DNA of 9,341 bases from Neisseriaceae bacterium (GTDB lineage Bacteria; Pseudomonadota; Gammaproteobacteria; Burkholderiales; Neisseriaceae), in the NCBI GenBank assembly GCA_017446355.1, contig JAFSQZ010000050.1, positions 1-9,341 on the forward strand. The letters are read 5' to 3'. The translations under genes and the position numbers were made by a program. The notes under the pieces are model-generated. The model saw nothing but the letters and a program-made list of their open reading frames with translations. It made no database searches and was not told where the DNA came from. This document shows positions 1 through 5,676 of the stretch, piece by piece. Positions within the stretch are counted from its first letter, which is position 1, and each line of letters starts with the position of its first letter.

Positions 1-569
1 TATCCGAACGCAGCGACGTGGGTGAAGGCAACGAAGCTATTTTTGCCGTATCTATTCCAGAGCGCGCAGGCAGTTTCCGCAATTTTGTCAACATTATGGC
101 GGCACGTAACATCACTGAATTTAATTATCGTTATGGCGATGATGATATTGCTCATATTTTTGTGGGTATTCAAACTGCTGATGCCAGCGATATTGCTAAA
201 ATTCGCGCAGATTTAAACGCAGCACAATTGCCCAACATTGATTTAAGCAATGACGAAATGGCAAAAGTACACTTGCGTTATATGGTTGGCGGACGCACCA
301 GCAAAGTACAAAACGAACGCTTAATCAGTTTTGAATTTCCCGAACGCCCACAGGCATTGGCTAATTTCCTAAACAATATGCAAAGCGACTGGAACATCAC
401 CTTATTCCACTATCGCAATCATGGTGCGGATTATGGACGTGTATTAGTAGGCATTGATGTGCCTGAACAAGACAATACCATATTTGCAAAATTCCTAGAC
501 AATCTGGGCTACAATTTTGAAGAACAAACCAATAACGCCGCTTACCAACTCTTTTTAGGGAAACCATAA
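1..569 (+). CDS. ilvA: Threonine deaminase (threonine dehydratase), C-terminal part, 5' truncated by window edge
   Basis: The reading frame is open from base 3 to the TAA at 567-569, and 188 codons are visible. IlvA converts L-threonine to 2-oxobutanoate, the first step towards isoleucine. The catalytic PLP domain lies outside the window. What is seen is the regulatory half of the long, isoleucine-regulated form: two tandem ACT-like repeats. The first begins FAVSIPERAGSFRNFV and continues NITEFNYRY; the second begins ISFEFPERPQALANFL and continues NITLFHYRNHGADYGRVLVGI. These repeats are typical of the C-terminal domain that binds isoleucine and valine. The segment ERSDVGEGNEA at the window edge matches the usual linker, so the GTG at base 18 is not the true start. 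It ends 187 bp before the FKBP gene and is probably not in an operon with it. Identification is confident; the missing 5' end cannot be assessed. Confidence 0.95.
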   Translation, partial: SERSDVGEGNEAIFAVSIPERAGSFRNFVNIMAARNITEFNYRYGDDDIAHIFVGIQTADASDIAKIRADLNAAQLPNIDLSNDEMAKVHLRYMVGGRTSKVQNERLISFEFPERPQALANFLNNMQSDWNITLFHYRNHGADYGRVLVGIDVPEQDNTIFAKFLDNLGYNFEEQTNNAAYQLFLGKP

Positions 570-571
570 GA

Positions 572-596
572 AAAAACATTCTCAACACCTGTTTTT
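572..596 (+). terminator. Weak candidate terminator hairpin after ilvA
   Basis: The seven bases AAAAACA at 572-578 are complementary to TGTTTTT at 590-596, with an 11-base loop, directly after the ilvA stop codon. The T-run is part of the stem and there is almost no GC, so the hairpin would be weak. It is the only hairpin immediately after the gene, and factor-dependent termination is just as likely. Confidence 0.2.
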
Positions 597-615
597 CATT
601 ATGATTAAATGTCTG

Positions 616-647
616 CGAAACATTTTGTCTTTTAAACAGATGTTTCG
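616..647. repeat. 8-bp inverted repeat in the ilvA-FKBP gap
   Basis: CGAAACAT at 616-623 is perfectly mirrored by ATGTTTCG at 640-647, with a 16-base spacer. No T-run follows, so it does not look like an intrinsic terminator. It could be an operator-like dyad or an RNA hairpin in the ilvA 3' region. No regulator can be named from the sequence. Confidence 0.4.
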
Positions 648-684
648 TTAGTTCATATAAAGTGATGTGGAATAAGGTTTAGCA

Positions 685-703
685 TTTTCAGGCTGCCTGA
701 AAA
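685..703. repeat. Palindromic DNA uptake sequence (AG-simDUS type)
   Basis: TTTTCAGGC, a central T at 694, and GCCTGAAAA form a 19-bp odd-centred palindrome. It contains AGGCTGCCTGAA on the plus strand (690-701). On the minus strand the same bases read AGGCAGCCTGAA, the Kingella-type variant. It lies in the gap 54 bp upstream of the FKBP start. In Neisseriaceae such sequences are bound by the minor pilin ComP during natural transformation. Confidence 0.85.
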
Positions 704-756
704 ACCATTTTTATGACGTTAACATATTTTTTACAAACCCAATAGAAGGAAACAAA

Positions 757-1086
757 ATGAGTTTACACATTGAAGATTTACGCGAAGGTTGTGGCGAAGT
801 TGCGCAAAAAGGCAAAGACATTGACGTGCACTACACTGGTTATTTACAAGACGGCACAATATTTGATTCCAGTTTAGCACGTCGTTCACCTTTAACCATT
901 ACATTAGGCGTAGGTCAAGTGATTCGTGGTTGGGACGAAGGTTTTGATGGTATGAAAGAAGGTGGTAAACGAAAATTAACCATTCCCCCTGAAATGGCTT
1001 ATGGTGAACAAGGTGCAGGTGGCGTTATTCCGCCTAATGCAACATTGATTTTTGAAGTAGAATTATTACACGTTTATCAAGATTAA
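757..1086 (+). CDS. FKBP-type peptidyl-prolyl cis-trans isomerase, small cytoplasmic form
   Basis: The 109-residue protein is a single FKBP domain that catalyses cis-trans isomerisation of X-Pro bonds in protein folding. Residues corresponding to the FK506-binding pocket are present: Tyr26 in VHYTGYL, Phe36-Asp37 in GTIFDSS, Val55-Ile56 and Trp59 in GQVIRGWDEG, Tyr82 in PEMAYGEQGAGGVIPPNA, Ile91, and Phe99 in LIFEVELL. There is no signal peptide or lipobox, so it should act in the cytoplasm. This separates it from the larger periplasmic FkpA and from surface Mip-like proteins. The start is fixed by a good Shine-Dalgarno sequence, AGAAGGA at 744-750, six bases before ATG. The gene stands alone, with a DUS in its leader and a DUS-hairpin terminator 6 bp after the stop. 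The homologue in Neisseria is sometimes called fbp, but I am not certain enough to assign a symbol. Confidence 0.95.
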   Translation: MSLHIEDLREGCGEVAQKGKDIDVHYTGYLQDGTIFDSSLARRSPLTITLGVGQVIRGWDEGFDGMKEGGKRKLTIPPEMAYGEQGAGGVIPPNATLIFEVELLHVYQD

Positions 1087-1092
1087 GCTTTC

Positions 1093-1131
1093 AAGCTGCC
1101 TGAAAATGTGATACTTTCAGGCAGCTTTTTT
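1093..1131 (+). terminator. Rho-independent terminator made of two inverted DUS copies
   Basis: AAGCTGCCTGAAA at 1093-1105 pairs perfectly with TTTCAGGCAGCTT at 1115-1127: a 13-bp stem, a 9-base loop (1106-1114) and a T-run at 1126-1131. It starts 6 bp after the FKBP stop. Each arm carries the 10-base DUS core (1095-1104 plus, 1116-1125 minus). In Neisseriaceae, inverted DUS pairs commonly serve as transcription terminators, and this one fits well. Confidence 0.9.
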
Positions 1132-1177
1132 ATCTGCTTTATCTGCTTCAATTATCTTTTGTTTGTGGAGAATAAAA

Positions 1178-1891
1178 ATGACTCAATCTGTTAATGTGGA
1201 CAACAGCGAAATTGAAAAATTCAGTCAATTAGCCGATAAATGGTGGGATAAAACAGGAGAATTCAAACCCTTACACGACATTAACCCACTGCGTTTAGAC
1301 TATATTGATGCACAAGCTCATTTGCAGGGAAAAAACGTATTAGACGTTGGTTGCGGTGGCGGTATTTTAAGTGAAAGTATGGCATTGCGCGGTGCTGATA
1401 GCGTGTTGGGTATTGATATGGCGGAAAAATCATTGGCGGTGGCACAGTTGCACGCCGAGCAAACACAATTGTGTAACATTTCTTATCGTTGTATCAGCGT
1501 AGAAGATTTAGCCAACGAAATGCCACAAGCATTTGATGTGGTAACGTGTATGGAAATGTTGGAACACGTTCCTGCCCCTGCTTCCATTATTCGTTCTTGC
1601 GCCAAATTGGTTAAACCCAATGGTAAAGTGTTTTTTTCCACCATTAACCGAAATCCAAAATCTTATTTGCACGCGATTTTGGGTGCAGAATATTTATTAA
1701 ACCTTGTCCCCAAAGGTACGCACGATTGGCAAAAATTCATTACCCCTGCTGAATTAGCGCGTATGGCACGTGAAGCAAAGTTAGACATTGTGCATACACA
1801 AGGTATGTCTTACCATCTTTTGAAAAAACAGTATTACAACACCGATAATATTGACGTGAACTATATGCTGACTTGTCAATCACATCATTAA
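1178..1891 (+). CDS. ubiG: Ubiquinone biosynthesis O-methyltransferase
   Basis: The 237-residue class I SAM-dependent methyltransferase carries out both O-methylations in ubiquinone synthesis: the 2-polyprenyl-6-hydroxyphenol step and the final demethylubiquinol step. Visible signatures are the N-terminal EIEKFSQLADKWWD block (11-24), SAM motif I VLDVGCGGG (54-62), the acidic ribose-binding region GIDMAEKS (78-85), CMEMLEHV (124-131) and the UbiG-specific insert from NRNPKSYLHAILGAEY (158-172) to GTHDW, which in the family relates to membrane and substrate contact. I chose ATG 1178 because TGGAG at 1166-1170 sits seven bases upstream and the family N-terminus starts here; a TTG at 1163 would add five residues that include the ribosome site. 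It is followed after 46 bp by the RNB nuclease gene, which may share its transcript. Length is normal for the family. Confidence 0.96.
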   Translation: MTQSVNVDNSEIEKFSQLADKWWDKTGEFKPLHDINPLRLDYIDAQAHLQGKNVLDVGCGGGILSESMALRGADSVLGIDMAEKSLAVAQLHAEQTQLCNISYRCISVEDLANEMPQAFDVVTCMEMLEHVPAPASIIRSCAKLVKPNGKVFFSTINRNPKSYLHAILGAEYLLNLVPKGTHDWQKFITPAELARMAREAKLDIVHTQGMSYHLLKKQYYNTDNIDVNYMLTCQSHH

Positions 1892-1903
1892 GCATTAAGC
1901 CCA

Positions 1904-1915
1904 AAGCTGCCTGAA
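1904..1915 (+). repeat. DUS copy between ubiG and the RNB gene
   Basis: AAGCTGCCTGAA holds the exact 10-base core at 1906-1915 with an AA instead of an AG prefix. It has no inverted partner nearby, so it should not form a terminator. That leaves ubiG and the RNB gene possibly co-transcribed. Confidence 0.75.
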
Positions 1916-1937
1916 AATTATTTTAGAATAAAGACTT

Positions 1938-3782
1938 ATGAATATTTTTTACGAAGATGGCGGACAATTAAAAGTTGCCACAGTTATCCAAAAAAACGAA
2001 GCCACCTATCAAGTTGATACGCAACACGGTAAACGTGTCAAAATCAAAGCGGTCAGTGTTTTTTTAGAATTTAATCAAGATTTAAATGATTTTCTCAACC
2101 AAGCACAACAAATTGCCACAGAGATTGACACGGAATTACTGTGGGAATGCGTTGGTGCAGAAGAATTTACAGGCGAAACTGCTGCTGTGGAATATTTTGG
2201 CGAAAATCCGCGTCAAGAAGAAATTGCCGCCACATTTATCGCCCTTTACGCCGCGCCAATGTATTTTCACAAGAAAAACAAAAACAGTTTTAAGGCAGCA
2301 CCAGAAAACATTTTAAAACAAGCACTTGAAACCATTAAACGCAAAGCGCAGCAAGAAGCACAAATTCAAGAATGGAAAACACAATTGCTTTCAGGCAGCC
2401 TGCCTGAACCCATTAAAGCAGATTTAGCCACTATTTTACACGCGCCAGACAAACAAGCTTTAACCTACAAAGCCTTTTATCAGGCAGCCACAGAAAGTAA
2501 AAAAACACTGTATGAATTAGCCAAATTCACAGGTGGCATCACTTCTGTTCCCGATTATTTATTACAACGTTTTACTTATCGTTACTTCCCAAATGGTACA
2601 GATTTTCCAGAAATCAATGTGCCAATGCTGCCTGAAAACTTACCACTTGCATCGGTTGTTGCCTTTTCTATTGATGACGAAGAAACCACCGAAGTAGATG
2701 ATGCATTAAGTTTACAAAAACTCAATAATGGCAGTATGCGACTAGGCATTCACATTGCTGCGCCCAGTTTAGCCATCACTCGCGACAGTGAAATAGAAAA
2801 ACTCATTTTTTCACGTTTAAGCACGGTCTATTTTCCAGCCAACAAAATCACTATGCTGCCTGAAAACTGGATAAAAACATTCAGTTTAGATGAAGGTAAA
2901 AACGTCCCAGCTGTGAGTATGTACGTAGACATCTCTCCCGAATGGCAATTAAGCGAACCTGAAACGCGCGTTGAACTCGTCCCCATTGCTCATAATTTAC
3001 GCATTCAGCAAATTGAGCCATTTTTCAACAGCGACCATATTGGCAAAGCGGAACAACCACAATTTCCTCATCACGCAGATTTAATTTATCTTCTTGATTT
3101 GGCTTATGAATTACAAAAAAAACGCGACCGTTTGGAAGACAAAACCTTGCCCAAAAGATACGATTACGGCATTGATTTTGATGCAACAGGAAAAGTCGTT
3201 ATCACGCGCCGAGAACGCGGTTCACCGATTGACACCCTAGTGAGCGAAATGATGATTTTAGCCAACACCTCTTGGGCAAAAATGCTGAACGACCATCAAC
3301 TTTCAGGCATTTTTCGTGTTCAACCCAGTGGTTTTGTTCGTTTTTCCACATTTAGCGAAGCACACATTGGTATGAACGTAGAACACTATGGCTGGTTCAC
3401 TTCACCTTTGCGCCGCGCCTGTGATTACATTAACCAAAAACAATTGTTGAGCTTAATTCATCACCAAACCCCACGTTTTGCGCAAAACGACAACAATTTA
3501 TTTATGGTCTTAAACCAATTTGAAACCACTTATGCCAATTATCGTGATTTCCAAAACCAAATGGAAAATTATTGGGCATTGGTATACTTAAAACAAGAAA
3601 ACATCAAAGAAATCACCGCCACAGTATTAAAAGATGACTTGGTGCGTCTAGAAGGCGTGCCACTTGTTGCACGTGCCAGTGGTATGCCAATAGATATTTT
3701 GCCCAAAACCACTGTAAAACTTATGATTAGCGACATCAATGAAGAACAACAAACGATTGCACTAAAATACATGGGTTCTTAA
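1938..3782 (+). CDS. RNase II-family (RNB domain) exoribonuclease
   Basis: The 614-residue protein belongs to the processive 3'-to-5' hydrolytic exoribonucleases (RNase II/R). The catalytic RNB domain spans roughly residues 235-510. The metal-binding motif is SIDDEETTEVDDALS (244-258): by alignment with E. coli RNase II, Asp246, Asp254 and Asp255 match D201, D209 and D210, while Glu252 stands where D207 is. The second hallmark YGWFTSPLRRACDYIN (484-499) contains the conserved catalytic Arg region, and LVSEMMILAN (434-443) is also typical. The N-terminal 230 residues are poorly conserved, probably beta-barrel and helical RNA-binding parts, and a short C-terminal S1-like barrel follows (about 555-612). 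It is nearer RNase II than the longer RNase R in size, so I leave the symbol empty. The Shine-Dalgarno sequence before ATG 1938 is weak. Three DUS cores lie inside the gene. It is expected to act in cytoplasmic RNA decay. Confidence 0.9.
   Translation: MNIFYEDGGQLKVATVIQKNEATYQVDTQHGKRVKIKAVSVFLEFNQDLNDFLNQAQQIATEIDTELLWECVGAEEFTGETAAVEYFGENPRQEEIAATFIALYAAPMYFHKKNKNSFKAAPENILKQALETIKRKAQQEAQIQEWKTQLLSGSLPEPIKADLATILHAPDKQALTYKAFYQAATESKKTLYELAKFTGGITSVPDYLLQRFTYRYFPNGTDFPEINVPMLPENLPLASVVAFSIDDEETTEVDDALSLQKLNNGSMRLGIHIAAPSLAITRDSEIEKLIFSRLSTVYFPANKITMLPENWIKTFSLDEGKNVPAVSMYVDISPEWQLSEPETRVELVPIAHNLRIQQIEPFFNSDHIGKAEQPQFPHHADLIYLLDLAYELQKKRDRLEDKTLPKRYDYGIDFDATGKVVITRRERGSPIDTLVSEMMILANTSWAKMLNDHQLSGIFRVQPSGFVRFSTFSEAHIGMNVEHYGWFTSPLRRACDYINQKQLLSLIHHQTPRFAQNDNNLFMVLNQFETTYANYRDFQNQMENYWALVYLKQENIKEITATVLKDDLVRLEGVPLVARASGMPIDILPKTTVKLMISDINEEQQTIALKYMGS
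2390..2401 (-). repeat. DUS copy inside the RNB gene (minus strand)
   Basis: TTCAGGCAGCCT is an exact 12-base AG-simDUS on the minus strand. In the gene's frame it contributes Ser-Gly-Ser-Leu (about residues 152-155), in a linker region of the N-terminal half. Confidence 0.8.
2625..2636 (+). repeat. DUS copy inside the RNB gene (plus strand)
   Basis: ATGCTGCCTGAA carries the exact 10-base core at 2627-2636 and encodes Met-Leu-Pro-Glu (residues 230-233). The 16 bases from 2625 to 2640 recur exactly at 2853-2868. Confidence 0.7.
2853..2864 (+). repeat. Second plus-strand DUS copy inside the RNB gene
   Basis: This is the same 12 bases as at 2625-2636 and again encodes Met-Leu-Pro-Glu (residues 306-309). 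The identity extends to 16 bases, which end in AAAACT. Confidence 0.7.
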
Positions 3783-3786
3783 CACA

Positions 3787-3832
3787 AAAAGTAACACTTG
3801 TACAAAACAGCTTTTCACCAGTTGTTATTTTT
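3787..3832 (+). terminator. Weak candidate terminator after the RNB gene
   Basis: Bases 3787-3796 (AAAAGTAACA) can pair with 3823-3832 (TGTTATTTTT) over ten positions including one G-U pair, with a 26-base loop that holds a small TTGTACAA palindrome. It begins five bases after the stop codon and ends in a T-run. AT-rich stem and long loop make it a poor intrinsic terminator, but it is the best candidate before the ndk promoter. Confidence 0.3.
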
Positions 3833-3944
3833 GAGTGTAAACAAATAATCTTTATAAAACAAATCATTAGATTATTCGTTTTCTTGTAAAAAGTTCAGAA
3901 TAACAAGTTTTGCAAGCGTTTCAAACTTTCCCTTGTGTTTTGGC

Positions 3945-3974
3945 TTGTTGAAACTGCTAAAACCTTGCTAAAAT
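3945..3974 (+). promoter_or_regulatory. Probable sigma-70 promoter of ndk (extended -10)
   Basis: TGCTAAAAT at 3966-3974 is an extended -10 element with hexamer TAAAAT at 3969-3974. A TTGTTG hexamer at 3945-3950 lies 18 bp upstream; the overlapping TTGAAA at 3948-3953 would give 15 bp. Transcription would begin near 3981, giving an ndk leader of about 85 bases that includes the DUS palindrome. The match is by eye. Confidence 0.5.
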
Positions 3975-4020
3975 GCACAAGATTTTTCTCATTGAAAAAG
4001 CCCAGTTTTCAGGCACGCCA

Positions 4021-4037
4021 TTTCAGGCTGCCTGAAA
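4021..4037. repeat. Palindromic DUS in the ndk leader
   Basis: TTTCAGGC, a central T at 4029 and GCCTGAAA form a 17-bp odd-centred palindrome with the 12-base AG-simDUS at 4025-4036. Just upstream, TTTTCAGGCACGCC (4006-4019) looks like a DUS copy disrupted by one inserted base. Bases 4007-4014 could pair with 4030-4037 as an alternative leader hairpin. Confidence 0.8.
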
Positions 4038-4065
4038 GTATTTAATTATTGATAAAGGAAACAAA

Positions 4066-4500
4066 ATGGCTATTGAACGCACCATTTCTATTGTTAAACC
4101 CGATGCAGTTGGTAAAAATGTTATCGGTCAAATTTATGACCGCTTTGAACGCAATGGTTTAAAAATCGTTGCCGCAAAAATGAAACACTTAACACGCGAA
4201 GAAGCAGAAGGCTTTTACGCTGTACACAAAGAACGTCCTTTCTTTGGTGAATTGGTTGAATTTATGACCAGTGGTCCTGTGATGATTCAAGTATTGGAAG
4301 GCGAAAATGCCGTTGCCAAAAACCGCGAAGTGATGGGCGCAACCAATCCTGCCAATGCAGACGAAGGTACTATTCGTAAAGACTTTGCCGACAGCGTTGG
4401 AGAAAACGCTGTTCACGGTTCAGACAGTTTAGAAAATGCAGCGATTGAAATTGCATACTTCTTCAAACCAGAAGAAATTTTTGCACGCACTCGTGGCTAA
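4066..4500 (+). CDS. ndk: Nucleoside diphosphate kinase
   Basis: The 144-residue enzyme transfers the gamma phosphate from ATP to nucleoside diphosphates through a phospho-histidine intermediate and so balances NTP and dNTP pools in the cytoplasm. The sequence is complete: ERTISIVKPDAV (4-15) with the nucleotide-contacting Lys11, Tyr51 in GFYAVHKERPFF (49-60), the TNPANADEGTIRKDFA block (93-108) and the active-site signature NAVHGSDS (114-121) with catalytic His117. Length is standard for bacterial Ndk. ATG 4066 has AAAGGA at 4054-4059, six bases upstream. The gene has its own promoter candidate and a strong terminator 11 bp after the stop, so it is probably monocistronic although rlmN follows after only 81 bp. 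The order ndk-rlmN-pilF/pilW is common in proteobacteria. Confidence 0.98.
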   Translation: MAIERTISIVKPDAVGKNVIGQIYDRFERNGLKIVAAKMKHLTREEAEGFYAVHKERPFFGELVEFMTSGPVMIQVLEGENAVAKNREVMGATNPANADEGTIRKDFADSVGENAVHGSDSLENAAIEIAYFFKPEEIFARTRG

Positions 4501-4511
4501 ATTCACTATCC

Positions 4512-4550
4512 AGTTTTCAGGCAGCCTTATTGCTGCCTGAAAACTTGTTT
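4512..4550 (+). terminator. Terminator after ndk made of two inverted DUS copies
   Basis: AGTTTTCAGGCAGC at 4512-4525 pairs perfectly with GCTGCCTGAAAACT at 4532-4545: a 14-bp stem with a 6-base loop. The tail TGTTTT at 4546-4551 is a modest T-run. The DUS cores are 4516-4525 (minus, with full 12-base AG-simDUS to 4527) and 4532-4541 (plus). It should separate ndk transcription from rlmN, at least partly. Confidence 0.85.
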
Positions 4551-4581
4551 TGCGTAAGTAACAAGTAAAAATCAATACTTC

Positions 4582-5676
4582 ATGAAAACCAATTTACTGA
4601 ACTTTGACTTACCTGCCTTAACCGAACATTTTGCACAAATGGGCGAAAAACCTTTTCGTGCAAAGCAAGTGATGCGCTGGATACATCAAGGCGGTGCGCA
4701 AAGTTTTGAACAAATGACCGATTTGGCGAAAAGTTTACGCGCCAAATTACAAACCCAAGCAACAGTTGGTATTCCTGAATTATTGGCGGCACAAGAAAGC
4801 AAAGATGGTACGCGCAAGTGGTTATTGGACGTGGGTACAGGAAACGGCGTAGAAACCGTGTTTATTCCTGAATCAGAACGCGGTACATTGTGCATTTCTT
4901 CGCAAGTTGGTTGTGCTTTGGAATGCACATTTTGTTCCACTGGTAGACAAGGTTTTAACCGTAATTTATCTACTGCCGAAATCATTGGACAACTTTGGTG
5001 GGCAAACAAAGCTTTGGGCGTAACCCCTAAAAACGAACGCGTGATTTCCAATGTGGTGATGATGGGTATGGGTGAGCCTTTGGCAAATTATGATAATGTT
5101 ATCAATGCGTTATCCATTATGCTGGACGATCACGGTTATGGTTTGTCGCGTCGTCGTGTTACCGTATCCACTTCTGGTATGGTGCCACAAATGGATAAAT
5201 TAAAAGAAGATATGCCTGTGGCATTAGCAGTTTCTTTACACGCTTCTAATGATAAAGTACGCGACCAATTGATTCCGCTCAATAAAAAATATCCGCTTAA
5301 AGAATTGATGGCTGCCTGTAATCGTTATTTAACCAAAGCACCACGTGATTTTGTAACCTTTGAATACGTAATGTTAGATGGCGTAAATGACAAACCAGAA
5401 CATGCGTATGAATTACTGGATTTAGTTAAAGATACACCATGTAAATTTAATTTAATCCCATTCAATCCATTTCCACATTCAGGTTACCAACGTTCTAGCA
5501 ACCACAATATCAATGTTTTTAAAGATATTTTAATGCAAGCGGATATTGTAACCACTGTACGAAAAACGCGTGGAGAAGACATTGACGCAGCCTGCGGACA
5601 ATTAGCAGGTCAAGTAAAAGACAAAACCAAACGCCAAGAAAAATGGCAAAAGATTTCTTTGGAGAAACAAATATGA
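4582..5676 (+). CDS. rlmN: Dual-specificity 23S rRNA/tRNA adenine C2-methyltransferase (radical SAM)
   Basis: The 364-residue radical SAM enzyme makes 2-methyladenosine at A2503 of 23S rRNA and A37 of certain tRNAs. The [4Fe-4S] cluster cysteines are Cys111, Cys115 and Cys118 in GCALECTFCSTG, and the resolving methyl-carrying cysteine is Cys338 in GEDIDAACGQLAG. Other family blocks are GEKPFRAKQVMRWIHQ (21-36), ETVFIPE (91-97, with the conserved Glu91), VMMGMGEPLANYDNV (159-173), VSTSGMVP (195-202), AVSLHASND (216-224) and KFNLIPFNPFP (288-298). ATG 4582 has no clear Shine-Dalgarno sequence, but the residues NLLNFDLPALTEHF before the GEKPFRA block are needed by the family, so the start stands. 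Its TGA overlaps the pilW ATG by four bases (ATGA 5673-5676), giving translational coupling. Confidence 0.97.
   Translation: MKTNLLNFDLPALTEHFAQMGEKPFRAKQVMRWIHQGGAQSFEQMTDLAKSLRAKLQTQATVGIPELLAAQESKDGTRKWLLDVGTGNGVETVFIPESERGTLCISSQVGCALECTFCSTGRQGFNRNLSTAEIIGQLWWANKALGVTPKNERVISNVVMMGMGEPLANYDNVINALSIMLDDHGYGLSRRRVTVSTSGMVPQMDKLKEDMPVALAVSLHASNDKVRDQLIPLNKKYPLKELMAACNRYLTKAPRDFVTFEYVMLDGVNDKPEHAYELLDLVKDTPCKFNLIPFNPFPHSGYQRSSNHNINVFKDILMQADIVTTVRKTRGEDIDAACGQLAGQVKDKTKRQEKWQKISLEKQI

Noticed and set aside
3115..3122. A8 run in the RNB gene as a possible phase-variable tract
   Set aside because: Phase-variable tracts in Neisseriaceae are usually longer and lie in surface genes. The A7 run in rodZ (6554-6560) and the T7 runs in ubiG and the RNB gene fit an AT-rich genome.
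4189..4416. Minus-strand open frame opposite ndk
   Set aside because: It is the shadow of a well-supported gene. Its protein has no recognisable family and no ribosome site was seen. The same holds for the minus-strand frames opposite rlmN, ubiG and the RNB gene, and for the plus-strand frames opposite hisD.
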